A DNA stretch of 64,000 nucleotides from Dermacentor variabilis. Its lineage: Eukaryota > Arthropoda > Arachnida > Ixodida > Ixodidae. The stretch lies in the NCBI RefSeq assembly GCF_050947875.1, contig NC_134576.1:60188755-60252754 (forward strand). The letters run 5' to 3'. Under the pieces are notes generated by a model. It ran no database searches. It saw only the letters and a list, made by a program, of their open reading frames with translations, and was not told the origin of the DNA. Shown piece by piece: positions 1-13,033 of the stretch. Each line of letters begins with the position of its first letter. Positions within the stretch are counted from its first letter, which is position 1. Made by a program: the position numbers and the translations under genes.

Positions 1-200
1 ACGAACGCAGAAACGGTGTAAGAGCGCAACTTGCGCTTCGACTAATCCGAACAGAAATGGTATATACAGGCTACAAAGTATTACCGGCCTCGGCTTCTCG
101 GTGACGACGTTATGGTGCTGGGCACTAGGCAGTGGGTTGTATTCATGGCATCGGCGGTCGCATTTTCATGGAGTCTGGTTTGTCCGCATGAATTAATCCT
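1..200. other. anonymous DNA, no feature seen
   Basis: No credible coding frame, repeat or RNA gene is recognised before the first SINE copy. Confidence 0.5.
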
Positions 201-437
201 GTTTTTTTTTTTTTTTTACGTTCCAAAACCCCGATGTGACTATGAGTCACGCCATAGTGGGGGACTCCGCTTTAATTTTGACCGCCGCGGTATCTTCAAT
301 GGGCCCCCAAGGCACGGGATGCGGTCGTTCTTGCATTTCGCCCCCACCGAAATGCGGCCGCCACAGTTGGGTTTAGGTCTCGAGATCTCATGTGCTTAGC
401 AGCGCTCCACCATAGCAACTAAGCCACCGCGGCGGGT
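201..437 (-). mobile_element. Ruka-like tRNA-derived SINE, diverged copy
   Basis: Read on the minus strand, this copy starts with the CACCCGCCGCGGTGGCTTAG head (tRNA-like A-box region). It continues through the CGATTTCGGTGGGGGCGAAATGC-like body, written here only as the GGGGGCGAAATGC motif near 330-350, and the GGAGTCCCCCACTATGGCGT segment near 247-266. It ends in an A tail, seen as the T run at 201-217. The order of blocks matches the fresh copy at 13034-13273. Several substitutions and a short insertion near 297-325 show that it is old. It is non-coding and depends on LINE machinery for movement. Confidence 0.75.
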
Positions 438-3400
438 GCTCGTTTATCGGCTTTTTGCGTCCTCAGTAACACAACCAAGACCCTTCGGAATAAATTGTCA
501 GTTCTCCAGTACGTCCTTTCCCAAAGACCCCGCATTGCTTTATGAAAATCAATCAATCGATGAACAAGTGAACTTTGAGCTCTACCTGAAGTGTTTAAGC
601 AGTACTGTTAGGTTTAATAGCATCGGTTATCCTGGAAGCTTCAGCGGTTTCTGTTTCACCTTCAGGCTGTGTGTTTGGATTGTCGAACGCAAAGTGTTTA
701 CTAGGAAGTAGAATTCTGCTGCGTAATCTACCAAGGGTGCCGAGAAAGCTACGGTATTTGTTTTTACGGGGCCAAATCAAGAAATTGTGCACATCGACAA
801 CTAGCAACTCTGTAGATGGGAAATGCAAGTATGGGGGACACTTTCCGAGAGAGCGCCGCTCTTCGCGGGTAACTGAACACGCGCGTGACGGAAATGTCTA
901 AACGAAAATAAAATGTACACCCTTTAGCCGCACTTCGTGAATACGCGGCCTGTTGTTCTCAGGTGACGTAGTCACCCCGTTCTAAAGTTACATGAATAAT
1001 GGACGTGAGGGATGGCGTAGTATTAATGTATATTTGAAGTCATTTTTTTTGGAAGAGGAAGCAAGATTTTCTAGAAGAATCTGCTACAGCGCATGAGTTG
1101 AATGTGGCAATAGTTTTATTCTTAAGTTGCAGTTATTGGCTTTAAGTCCGTAACAGCAAATCTGGAAACTACCGAGAAATCGCTGCGAAGCCTGCTCGTT
1201 CTGTAGTGTACTGATATGATCAAACGCGCTGGTGTAGATTCAGAACAAGTTTTACAAACGTGGTTCTTTTATGCCTCCTCATTGTCACATGCATGTTTTC
1301 TTTTTTTTTGTTATTTTTTGCAGATATTGTCCTTTTTTGCTTTCAGTTGTTTACATTTGATGTGTCGGTTGAGATGGCTGACTTCCACGTTTCACAAGTC
1401 GAGCTAGTTCGTATGTTATTCTTCTTCGATTACCGTCTCCCTAATAAACACCATCCGCATTGGGACCGTTTGTCGCTTATTAAATATTCAAGAAGTGACA
1501 TCATTCTTAAAACGTCGCTTTCCAGCGACGCACTTTTTGCGCCTGTTTTAAATAGCAAGTAGAGTAATGTCGGCAATTATGTGCTTAAAATTGAAATTGA
1601 CTTATTAACTCGAGGCACACATTGCAACTGCAGGGGTTACAGGTAATTGGAATCATGGCACGAGAGCATTCGAGGGCCCGCAGTTCTTATATATCCGCCC
1701 ATAAAACCTGACCGAATGTACACTGGTGCACTGCACGCATTTATTTCGCAAAGATCTTACGTTAGGCTCACAGAGATAACAAAAAATTTGGCGTGGCGCG
1801 CATTGCTGGAATTGGTTCAAGCGAAGCTTTCACTGATGTTTGTGAATAAGGATGTTTCTGCTTAGCCATCGCTCGCTGTGAGAAAATTACAAAATTACAA
1901 TTACTAGGACAATTACAAAATTACGAGAAAGTCTCAACCTGTTTAAAAAATTGTTGTTGCTTAACTGTGGAAAAATGAGGAGGTGGACTACAACAGAGCC
2001 GGATATCCCAGTGCACGTTTAAGAAATTGAAGCTACCGCTTTCCCTATATAGCACGCATGCACAGTTTACAGGAACATAATCTAAAAAAAGAAACTTTAA
2101 CAAACCAAAATATATAGTTAATCAGAAGTGTCCTCATATGCACACGCGTTAAATTTCAGTTACTACCAGCATGGAATAAAAAAATATGCTGATTCTGTGC
2201 GTGTTTTGGAATCCATACGAAGCGAAGCTTTGGTGATTGATGATGCATGCCTATTTGATGCTATGCAAATAGTGGCGTGTATGGGTTTCATTTGCTGAGC
2301 ATTATGTACGAATCTTAGTGCGACATGCCTATTTTGGAGGATTAGTCAAAAACGGCCACCCGCACAGTGTAGCATAGTGAGAGGCTAAGTCAAAGAAAAT
2401 AATGTATATCAAGAAATTTGTTATGTGTTGTTCCTAATTTCACTAACAGATCGGTATTCTTTAAAAATACGTATAAGCTGACACTAAATGTTCAGGCTGC
2501 AGGAAATTACTTTTTTCTACGCAGAACGAAGCTGCGCATACTTGCTCAGCGTGAAAAATATATATAAGCCACATCGCGCATGCTTTATAATGACCTTTGT
2601 GTTTATATTTACAAACATATCCGGCAAGAAAGCTACTGACCCAACAACGAGGCTGTTTATCCAATACTGGGACTAAACCTACTGACCCAATACTAAACCT
2701 GGGAAAGTAGGCAGAAAGCTTCGGCTGAAAACGCTAGTATACACAGAGATACATGAATATCATATATTGTTGAAGTAAACCTATATTGAACACTCAGTGT
2801 GCGTAGCAGAGGTCACTACAAAATTTACAGATCAATTGAACCAAAGCATGCCTATGTTTACAGTGGAACTACCAGGGAATGGGTACTTTGGCTGCAGAAT
2901 AAAATGCAACAGGTCCAACGTGACCTATCGAATCTAAATACGGCGAAATTTACACGAGTCTTTCACGCGCACCGCACCTTCTCATCTGGCTCAGCGATGC
3001 CCCGTATGAAGCACTCTGCAATGCAATGCACCTTTCAACATAACCACCGTTATATGCATTCTTCGCATTTCGCTGTGCTTGATGGATCGTTCCCACCTGC
3101 GGCAAGTTTTTTCATCCACTTTCATTTCCATTAATTTGTCGTTTCTTTATTTCATTTATTAAGCACAACTAATTTCCCCTATGTTGTCCTTCTTGGTGTC
3201 AGTGTTTGTTGGCTTCTTATGATATGACTAGTGAAGTAATTGACGCATTATTGCAAGCAATGCAACTGCAAAGGAGCAAACGGCAATAACCTAGCAAGTA
3301 ATTAGGAGCATCAAACGGCTATAGTGTCTAAGGTATCTACAGGATGCAGTGAGGCAGGAGACATCGAACACACTGTGTGATCGTGTCTACACTGTCGTGC

Positions 3401-6050
3401 TGAAAGGGATGGTCTCATTGGGAATCTACAGGAGAAAGAATTGTACAGTCGTGTCTGCACGACTCTGTGTTTCCAGATGGGTCCATTATTGCTCATAAGG
3501 ATGCTGCCTCTTCTGTTGGAATTTCAAAGAGTCAAGGCTGGTTTGTTGGACGTGTGCTAACTTCTTCACCGACATTTCGAAAGACGGCACCGCGTGGAGC
3601 CATTGCCGACTTGACCTGCTAAACTAACACCGCCTGTCGCCATTGTGCACCGCCTCCACAATATATTTAAATCAGTATGTGTCGTACTTATTGCCAGGTG
3701 ACTGACTCCACTGTTTCGTCCCTTCTCAAGAAAAAAATCACGACGCTAATTAGCAGCCGAAGTAGATTGCGACGCTGTTAGGCAGTGTGCTGCATTTCAC
3801 GCTCGAGAGCTTGGCCCCAGAAACCTGTTTCCCATTCACAGCCCTTCAGTGAGCTGTTCAAACGCGCAAATTGGTGATTCTGGCTAGCCGAAGATATATG
3901 TGCAGCCTCCGGTAAGGTAATTTATGCTAAGTGAGGCTAATTACGAAAATAAAGAACTCGCTGGTATTGTCGCGCAGTGTTATTCGTATATTGTACATAG
4001 GGTGCCCCCTTAACAAAGTTGTCATCGCGTTTTGTTTCCGTACCAGGACTGGCGCGTTCTCATCATTAACTGTTTCGTAGTCACCATAGAAGTGTGCTGT
4101 GCTCGTGTCGAATGCTTTCGAATGGGCTTGTCTGGGTACAAATACTCGCCTATACTGTCGGTTTGGCCGTCGAAAGTTCTTCAGTTCTGATATTAGGCCG
4201 CCTGCGACATCAGCAATTATTTGCCTAATTACTTCGCCCTAAATTACTCGGGAGCTGACCCGGCATCCTTGCCAATGCTTATTCTTCAGACTACTTAGAC
4301 TGCTTAGCCTTTTTGCTGTTTATTAAATGCGTGAGACACGACGTCCTCGAGGTTGTAAATTTTTTAGTGCGAGCAAAACTTTTTGATGAATAATATATCC
4401 TCCGGCCGTTCCTTGTAGTCCCTACTCGCCGTTTCATTGACGCGCGGAAGCGTTGGAAGAGTACTCTGTGTAAAAATGAAAAACAAACTCCAGCTGTCAC
4501 ATAACTGAGCACCATAAATAGAATGAACTGTAGTAATACGAAGTGGCGGATAGTCTATTAATCTTTGCTTGTGAAACACAATAGCCGTTGTACTTCCAAT
4601 TTTGAGGCACACATAGACATTTGGTTTTCCGCGTGGGCTACACTACCAAAGATGCCTATAGGGCATGAGTTGCAGTAACGTTCAGCACAATTAGTCGGAC
4701 TGTCCTGGACTCACTAGAGCGCGCAGTGTTTTCGTTGAAGCACTCTAGCATCGAGACGTTCCACATGCTAGCGTGAACCTTAGGGTAATTTCTGAAGGAC
4801 ACACAAGGGAAGTGTTTTGCAGTCTCCCGAAATTAGGTGATAGGGACGCAGCGTGTGATTGGTAACGTAGAGCAAACTCGTTCGGGTCGTTGTGCCGGCC
4901 AAGAATCGTGCCCTGGGTGGCTGACTAGCTTTATTAATTGACAAATAATTCTCCGCGTCGTATAGCAGCACGAAGGCTAAGCCCAACCGATGTAACGCTT
5001 GGAAGGAAATCCACGAGCTTATTAACATTTGCGTCACGCTGTCAGCGCTATGGCCCTACATACAGGCAAAAATTCTGCTATCGACGAGCGAATCTGAGAG
5101 CCTATCACTTTTCCTGAACGTGTCGGTAATCACTTAGATCCTAGGTCTGCCTTACCTCTTTTGCCAAACAGCCGGCAAAACGATTTTCACTGCGATCTCA
5201 GCAATTCGCAGTTCCCAGGAGAGCTGTTTGAGAAAGGGCGATGGCCGGAAGTGGGAGAGTACAGTGGGAGGTCACCAATATACCTCGTACGTTCCCAATA
5301 GAATCAGTGGGCCTTCGGTGCGAAAGAGAACGAAGTAGGCAGCCTAAGGGCAGAGTGCCACCTTGTGCTCTATATGCGATCACGAGAGAAGAGGGCAGAC
5401 AGGTCCTGATCGATCTCTCCGGTACCGTAGCGTCTGGAACATCTTGCGCCGCTTTGCCTCCCCCCTCTCCCCCTCTCCCATCTTCAATCTTGTCCCTATA
5501 GTCGTGCAGATCCCGGGAGTCTTCCCGTCGCGCATCTCCTCCCGGTGGCCCGCACCCTCAGAAAGCGGGATCTACGGCCATGCGCCTGGAGAGGCATCTC
5601 TTCCCCTGGAAGGGAAATGTGTCACCTGCGCAATATCGAACCCTCCGTCCGGCGGACGGCCTGCGCGCTGGCGTTTCATTTTTCTTTATCAAGTATCCCC
5701 TGGTGCCCTCCATACGCTCTTTCTATTTGCTCCGCTCTCCGAATCGAGGCTCCGCATTCCCGTCATCGGAGGCGTGCGCGGCACTTATGGGTCCGCGCAT
5801 GTTTTGTCTAGCTCTGCTAGTGATAGCATGTCGAGTATACTCATAAGCAAAAAAAAAATTATACTGTGTAATTTTAACGATGTTCCCGCACGGAAACAAT
5901 AAATGGTGATGAGGTAATCGGCATAGGACCTTCTTCCGTCAGTCGTAGTCGATAAGTATCGTGCTTGTTGGGTCAAGGAATCTTGATTAGGCACGATAAG
6001 ACAGTCGCACATTAATTGCTTGAACTGCCGATTTTGAATACGTTGCGTTG
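438..6050. other. anonymous intergenic DNA
   Basis: Only short open frames of about 60-180 codons occur, with no recognisable domain and no consistent splice framework. Base composition is ordinary apart from a C/T-rich, GC-rich patch near 5420-5780. Nothing can be supported here as a gene, RNA or element. Confidence 0.55.
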
Positions 6051-6051
6051 C

Positions 6052-6124
<73 letters not shown>
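6051..6124. repeat. (AT)n microsatellite
   Basis: An uninterrupted run of about 37 AT dinucleotides. Open frames crossing it encode only Ile-Tyr repeats and are artefacts. Confidence 0.98.
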
Positions 6125-6125
<1 letters not shown>

Positions 6126-6924
6126 GTACGTACAACGAGCACGCGTTGTGCCACAACTTTTTCAGCTGGTCCGCTGCTGTACATCAGAATTTAGGACACC
6201 TGGCAATTGGCTTCGGTTTACTGTGGCTTTGAATTAGGAAACAGGGAGGCCATTTAGCTATCGTGTGAATTAAGCACCTTTCTCTTATTTCATTCAGAAG
6301 AAATACGACTGCCAATCGTTCTGCCAGAACTCGCTTTTTTGAAGCTCTGCCCGGTCTCTACGCTACGGAATTCAATAGGATACAGCATTTGGCGTGGCTT
6401 GGCACGTGATTTCGACTATGTTTTGGATGTGCGTGCGCAAATGAAGCTCACTTCGGCCCCCCGCAGAAAGACCGTTTTCCGGCGATGTCCTCCACAATCG
6501 AGATGAAATTTAACATTGCACCAGGTTTCCTCGGACAAAATGGGAGAACAAGAGTGAAATGGGGTGGGAGAGGGCAGGTACGTTTACCGGAAGAGATTCT
6601 GGTTTGCTACCCTGCACTTGGGCAAGGGGAACGGAAAGGCGCTTACAAAGAGCAGCTAGTTTGGTTGCCTCCATAACCAGCGTCTCTGGACCGAAATTGA
6701 GAATAATCGCGAACACGAAGACTCAAACGAAGTTCGCTCTGACTCGAATCTTGCTACGATGAAGCTCGCGCAATTTCGTCAGCCTGCAGTTAACGAAACC
6801 AGAATACTTCACGTTTCTGGAACCTGTAACCTCTACCGCGTTGAGAACGACGAACATGTGAGCATCACATCTGCGCTTTAGTTTTTAGAAAAGTTCCGAT
6901 TCTGTGAGAACTTTGACGGCGAAC
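6125..6924. other. anonymous DNA
   Basis: No recognisable coding, RNA or repeat signal. Confidence 0.5.
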
Positions 6925-7000
6925 GGTACTTGCGCCCGCGCAGAATTTCGAACCCGGGGCAAAGAAAGCATCGATTTGCTTTCAACCGCTGTAGCCAGCT
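6925..7000 (-). mobile_element. possible SINE head, tRNA-like fragment
   Basis: On the minus strand, a TGGCTACAGCGGTTGAAAGC-like start is followed about 35 bases later by GGGTTCGAAATTC. These resemble RNA polymerase III A and B boxes. No cloverleaf and no SINE tail can be shown, so a chance match or a very old tRNA-derived fragment are both possible. Confidence 0.3.
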
Positions 7001-8219
7001 TCATTCCTCGAATCATTTCCTCAGCGCACCAGAGAGGCATTCGTTCGAAGAATTACTTCTATTTAAAACACGTTGAAGCGGCGCTAACGCGCATTTGCAT
7101 CCGTGAGAAGCTGCAGACGAGTTTCATCACTCTTCTTTTTCTTTTTCTCACAAACTAAGAAACTAAAACATCTCATATTTTCCTCGCGTTTTATTTATTT
7201 CCTACGATCGATGCTAGCAATTTACGGAGAAGAACGAATAGAAGTTCTGGATGTTGTTGAGTCTGGCGTTCCTTCTCTTTTGGCAGATACCCACCCAGAG
7301 CTAGCTACAGTCGAGACACAAATCAACAAATATGTGCACATCTTTGACACAAGCAGAAACCGAATATGCATAAGGTATTGTGAGAAAATATAGATATTAG
7401 CTTTAGTTTAACGTGAAAAGCCTTGAGGAGTCGCAGACTGAAATGTTTCACCCTTACAACTAGTCACGATTTCTGAGCTGAGATGGCAACTGGCCAGCCT
7501 AACTCCTGATGCCCTCTCTATGGTTCGGCTTGTATTTGAAAAGAAAAAAAAAGGAAGAAACGCCGACAGATCGTTCGGGCAAATAGTAAGGGAAGGAAAG
7601 TACAGAGCTCGATATTTTTCAGGATCACTTCGATGCATGCGTAAAGGGGAAAAGAAATGAATATAGAAACATTATCTTGGCCACGTTTCATAACGCCCTT
7701 GCTACCTCATGTAGGTTATAATTGGCGGAAAGACCGTCCCGAAGGGTGACATTGCCACGTTTGGGTGGCACGTTTAATCGCCACAATTAACCGGGAAAGA
7801 CCCAAGCACGCACTTGCTCTAGGAATGACGCGGAAGGATGGTAGTGGTGCTGTTCACGTGGCATTGCACGAAGATAAATTATCTACACCATGCACAACCT
7901 AGACAACAATAAACAGTTTTGGGGTCACGAAAGGGGACTTGTTCGGCGACTTGGTGCACAACTATTTGAGGGGTAAAATGCCAGTTTACACACACACACA
8001 TGAAAACCCATAACAGTGACACAGACAAGGGTACACACTGAATGCCGGAGCCGCTCCCAGAGCTTTAGAACACCCGCCTTAAAAAAAAAATGTTTACTTG
8101 CGATAGCAGAGTGTCCAGGGAGACAAAGGCAGGGGGCGTCATGGTGGGCGCTATGGGCATACTGACGCTACCACAACGATGTTGCGGTACATAGTTGTAT
8201 AGCACAGCAGGATGCGAGG
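7001..8219. other. anonymous DNA
   Basis: Only short frames without recognisable domains. There is a short CA run near 7988-8001. Nothing else is supported. Confidence 0.5.
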
Positions 8220-8520
8220 CTGACCTCTAGAGGAAATGTCCGGTATTGTAAAGGCGACGTCCACTCAAGGTCGAGTTGCCCGGCCATACCTTCCAAGCGC
8301 CACTACTGCGGTAACTAACGACATTTAATGAAAGTGTGTCTCGAGAAAGGCACATCATCCTCGCAGAAAATGGTACGCGTTTATGCGGTCCGGATAGAAA
8401 CCAAAGAGATCCTAATACGCATGGTTGATGCGAAGGGAAATGAGCTTTACGTGAAGGTGTCGGTCAACTTGCTTGATCGGCACCTGTCGATTGCCAATCA
8501 ACGCTTGCTAAAGTACTGAT
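8220..8520 (+). pseudogene. possible gag zinc-knuckle remnant of an LTR retroelement
   Basis: In the frame through 8307 a Cys, a His and a Cys are spaced C-x4-H-x4-C (codons at 8307, 8322 and 8337). The residues around them, such as HYCGN and RHLMKVC, read like the second half of a retroviral-type CCHC knuckle. The first Cys position carries Arg (8298) and the knuckle is broken by a TAA at 8316. An open stretch follows (8328-8519) that would correspond to the start of a protease region, but no Asp-Thr/Ser-Gly motif is visible. It is unrelated in position to the element at 21-28 kb. The short motif leaves real room for coincidence. Confidence 0.35.
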
Positions 8521-9308
8521 TCAGGCGCAGAAGCATCGGTGTTATCTTCGTCATTCCCAGGCCTGCAACGGCACTGGCGAAAGAAGCAGAAGTTTTGCTA
8601 GGTGCAGCTGGTAGGGTCAACTCACCGCGCTAAGCGAGGTCGTTGCCGAGGTAAACTGGGTCGGCAAAACCTCCCTTCAAACACGTTTTGTTGTCAGCCC
8701 ACTGAAAGAAAGTATTGCTTGGCCTGCCTGCAACGAAGCCTCCAAGTATTAGCCCTACCGACACCGTAGTATCAGAGAACAAGCTGTACGAGACGAGCTT
8801 TTCGGTAGCCTCGGAACTTTGACACGCTAATAGTCGATTAGGCTGTAGAAGGGTAGTATCCTGCACGCGGTCACCGTGCCGCACCTAATGCCGATTCCAA
8901 TCAAAGCCCAATTAAAGCGCGAGCTTACGAAGACGGGTAGGTTGGCCGTCTGATTGGTGTGCGGGCACAGTTCTTGTTGTAAGGCTATCGTGAGAATTGA
9001 GGCTGCGTGTGGGCCTCACTGCACTCAACTAGTCGACGGTCCGAGAATGCTCATACACTACTGACAGTGGATCAGGCTCGATGCCAACTCAGGGTTGCAC
9101 AAAATTCGAGCTTAGTCGCGATTGAAAAAAAAAAATTTTCCGCATCATTTGGTAGTTCTTTCTTTACCCGACTTCTCGCAATTCTTTATTCATTGAGGCT
9201 TTCTGCAAGTTTTTAACGTCCTCGTTGATGTACTGTTGCTATCATATACCGTCGATTCGCTGTCGGCTCTTGCTGGCAGTATGAATCCCAATGCGATTTG
9301 ATTAACGC
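8521..9308. other. anonymous DNA
   Basis: A minus-strand open frame at 8630-8884 begins V-R-H-G-D-R, but it lacks supporting context and is not annotated as a gene. No repeat is recognised. Confidence 0.45.
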
Positions 9309-9425
9309 AAGTTTTTTTTTTTTTAAGCTCACTGAGATGCTTCCATGTGACTTTAAGGGTTACGGACTGGATGTTGGGATCGAACCTCGGTCCGCCAGCA
9401 CAGAAGCTCGATGTTCTAAGCAATA
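9309..9425 (-). mobile_element. tRNA-derived SINE fragment
   Basis: On the minus strand a B-box-like GAGGTTCGATCCC (9378-9390) sits downstream of a GCTGGCGGACC head. About 60 bases further on the sequence ends in an A tail, seen as the T run at 9311-9323. Head, short body and A tail are the expected order for a tRNA-derived SINE. The body is not obviously the same as the Ruka-like body at 13 kb, so it may be a different or truncated family. Confidence 0.5.
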
Positions 9426-12400
9426 CACAATCACACGTATACTTTTATCGTGCCAACGCTTGTTGGCATGCACTCCCCAGGGTTAGTTCTTGCAGATAAA
9501 CATAAAGTCCCCAGAAAGCGCATGGGAAAACGGCGCTGCGGTAGCTCGGAAACACAAACAAATGACTAGGAGAACTCGTGCATTCGTTTTATAAGCATGC
9601 ACACCAACTTAAGCTTCGCTTCATATGGACTCCAGCAGTAGCGTTTGATCTGGACATATTTTTCTCATAAATTCGTTTTGTAACTCTTCTATCCTATCTA
9701 CGATCTATCGCTGATTATGTTCTGAAATATCTCTGACATTTTTTCATATGGCTTCCGCCTCATGCTGTAGCAAAATTCAGTGATCAGAACTCATTTTAGC
9801 GTTGAGAAAGTCTTGACGGGGGTCACTGCATCGTACATAGCCTTCGTATGCCACTGTAATGCGCCGACGTTAGTGTGGAAAAAACTGTTACAGCAACGAA
9901 ATAAATATTAATACTTACACAATCAAAGTAATATACCATAGACTTGACATAAGTAATGATTATTTTTCTATACGTTCTGCAAAGTCGTAAGGGTTAACAA
10001 GGGTGGAAGACTCGCTCGCAAATTTTCGATTACACAAGCTTGTTTTTAACGAAAACGATACGTCCCAGTGATTGGCTTCCGAACAAAGACGACATGACTT
10101 CGAATCGCACAACTGCGCAAGATACGGTCATTCCTGCTTCTCTTTCCAACGATTGGAAGCGACATACGGCCGTCTTTTTTGAAAACTCGCTCAGACTGTT
10201 GTACAATTATTGAATAAGGTGATAGGGGATACATTACCGAGAACGTCGAGCCGTTATATTCCCCCTGCACCTACGTCTGAATGACCTACGGCACTGGCTG
10301 TCATTCCGAAAATGTAATTTCCTTTGCAGCGTTGTGACTGCTGAAAGACGGAGAGAGAGAGAGAAAGAGAGAGAGGGAGAGAACCTTGTATCTCTAAAAA
10401 TGATAGGGAAAAGACCGGGCTAATTCTGGTTGGGAAGCCCATTTCATTGCAGCTGCAATGTCGCCAAGCCTTCCTTTCAGTACTTTCCCGTGATGACTGC
10501 ACAAAGGGACGGAAGCCTTCGTGTTTCGGCTGTGGATAAGCTGTAGCAGTAAAACGCAAAAAGAAAAAAAAAGAGAGAGTGATGGGGTAAAGAATGGGTC
10601 CGGGCGTCCTCAACGTTTCAACTTTACGAGAAGAAACAGTATAAAGAAATGCTCTGTTGATCTGTTCGTCGTCTTTGTTCTGTTCATTTGTCCCGCGTTC
10701 CTTTTTTTTTTTCTGTGGCAAGGGGAGAAAAGGGGCGGGGGAACAAAAGGCATCTGCAAGCTTCCACGGGAATAATGGGGCGCAGTCTGTCTTTTTTCGC
10801 ATTGTTCGCGCGGACAAGAAATGTAGCACTGGTGCGACGCCATTTTCGACTGGCCTGCTTTTTCTCTCGGCTCGGGCGTGAGCTCTTCTGGGAACAAGAG
10901 CCTCTACACTGCGATTTTAGTGCCACATTTCGTTCTGTTTGTTTCGACGCAGAAAGCAGGCCCGAAACAAATTGCAGCGGTTGTCTCAAAGAAATGTAAG
11001 GGATACGCCAAGTGCAAGGTAAACATCAGATTTTTTCTCCATTTAAGTGCGGAAGGCGTGGAACAAGTCTACTGCACAAGTTCCTGCTCTTTGTATACAT
11101 CGTGTAGATTTTTTTTTTTGTTAGCGCACTGTTTGTAAAGACCACCACTGCAGTCAGGCGTCACTGGTTGTTTGTTGGCAACACCTGACCGGCTTTTTCT
11201 GGAGAGTTGTTTGCAGCGGCGTTGGCTCTTGTAGAATGAGTTTCCAGCTTTCTTTCATCTCCTGAGCCTGCATTGTGCTGACGGTGATAGCAAGCACCGA
11301 TTTAGCAGTTTATAAGGTCTCCCGCCTGAACGGACTCATAGCGGAGATAATTTCTCCTCGGCAAGTTCAAAGCTGTATTCTGTAATCTCCGGTTCATCTT
11401 CGTGCAGGAGGAACAGTGCGAACACCTGGGGAAACAGCAAGTCATTTCGTATCAGTTCTTCCGCCAAATACTTTAGCGTTTTCTTTTCATGCGTAATGTA
11501 CATGAGTTACAGCTGAATCGTTTCTTGCAATGTGTGCTCATAGTTTTTGGACCCAACTCGCCCTACGATGAGTATCCAAGTATGCGAATAGCCGAAGCAC
11601 GTCTTGTGTGAGGCGTGTACGCGCAGTCGGACTCTTCCGTCGCGCATCCCCTTGGACACGTTGCGCCTTCTGGTGGCGCCGCCATAACGTTCGTCCGTAG
11701 CCAGTGGCACATACAGAGTGACCGAAGTTGCCAACAAGGAGGCTCATTGGAGAGCAGCGCATACCCTGCTGAACATGCCCAGTAGCGCATACATTTGCGA
11801 ATGGCCCACATATTTATACTGCAATACCTTCGAGATCCGTCCTGCGTCTTAGGCAGCGCTATGTTCGGGATGGGCTCACATTTTTGGTGTGAAAGCTATG
11901 TAGCCTGATAGCCGGAAAGAGAAATTGTGTGACAGTTCAAGGAAAGCTACTCGCATTGTTGCCGCGCCAGGTTATGTGTCGAACCCGGCTCCCGTACGGC
12001 AGCGTGGGGGAGGCTTCGGGTTGTAGAAATCAAAAACCCGGAAGTTCTCAAAACGATAACCAAGAGGTTTACTCGCACTTTAACAAAACATATTTACATC
12101 GTTGAATAAGAAAAACAGAAAAATGTAAAGTGTTCAGCAATGAGCATCTGGATGACCCTCGTTTCCATGGTCCAGAGCAGCTTGTTTTCCCTCCGCACCG
12201 TAATTATAATGCCCGTGTTCAAACACTTCCTCCTAGTGGTAGCCAATCCCACACAGGTCATCACCCACCAGGACGACAGCCGATCAAGAAGCACATACAG
12301 CAATGTCGCAGGCGGAACATCGGACCACCCCCCCCTCCCCCTCGCTTAAGTTTCATCGGGCGCAATGTCGAAGAAAGAGTCTGGCCGTGAGAATGGGAGA

Positions 12401-12475
12401 GGAGATCTTTTACTCTCAACCGGTCTTGTCCGCTGCTTATCAAACACCATGTTGTCTACTGCAGTCATAACAGAA
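9426..12475. other. anonymous DNA with minor repeats
   Basis: The stretch has a GA-rich run (10350-10381), several A or T homopolymers, and, near 11690-11790 on the minus strand, GGCACATA-type words also seen at 16.67 kb. Open frames are short or overlap on both strands without domains. No gene is supported. Confidence 0.5.
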
Positions 12476-13003
12476 TTAAAGGGACACTAAATCGAAACAA
12501 CAAATCCGTTTAGACTAATAAAGCATTGTTTGAGAACGCTGCAGGCAGTCATTTCAAAATAATAGTTTCATTAATAGACGAGAAAATGAAGGTCGAAGTA
12601 TCAGTATTTTAATTTCCCGCCAAAACCTCGACGCCAGTACGCCCGTTTGACATCAGGGATTCCTAAGCATGTTTTCGCATTTGGGCCGCGTCGGCTGAAC
12701 AAAGCTTCCCGAAACTTGCCATGTTGAATATTTGGTTCCTTTAGAACACGATGTAGTCAATCTGTAGGGCTATATAATTAAGTAGGCCCTAGAAGACGCC
12801 ATCAAAATCCATGACGTCACAGCGACCAGGTGCGGGACCAGGTGCGGGACCAGGTGCGGGACCAGGTGCCATCTGTATTTCGTTCTTGCGCTTTTTCTGG
12901 CTTACCAAGCATGTTATCGTGGTAAGAGTGGTGTTTTTGGTGTAGTAGAGGGGGCAATTTACTGATCCTGTAGAAATCATTTTTCTCGTTAGTGTCCATT
13001 TAA
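12476..13003 (+). mobile_element. TTAA-flanked MITE, AGGGACACTAA family
   Basis: The element is bounded by TTAA at 12476-12479 and 13000-13003. The left end reads AGGGACACTAA and the right end, reverse-complemented, reads ATGGACACTAA, an 11-bp terminal inverted repeat with one mismatch. TTAA duplications are typical of piggyBac-type transposition. No transposase is encoded in the 520-bp interior. The interior carries a TGACGTCA palindrome (12812-12819) and a 12-bp minisatellite (12824-12869). Related copies ending in TTAAAGGG-type termini lie at 19.5, 49.6 and 53.8 kb. Assignment to piggyBac rather than another TTAA-targeting group is inference. Confidence 0.7.
12824..12869. repeat. 12-bp minisatellite, about 4 copies
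   Basis: The unit GACCAGGTGCGG is repeated nearly perfectly inside the TTAA-flanked MITE. The antisense frame gives Pro-Ala-Pro-Gly repeats and is not a gene. Confidence 0.95.
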
Positions 13004-13033
13004 AGGGACGAGCGTTACGTTTGCACGCTGTCA

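Noticed and set aside
5785..6237. Open frames on both strands with long Ile-Tyr runs
   Set aside because: They are translations of the (AT)n microsatellite.
8630..8884. Minus-strand frame starting V-R-H-G-D-R, resembling the histidine acid phosphatase active-site motif
   Set aside because: It opens at GTG right after a stop, and nothing after the five residues fits an acid phosphatase. Only a splice-acceptor-like AG before it argues for an exon.
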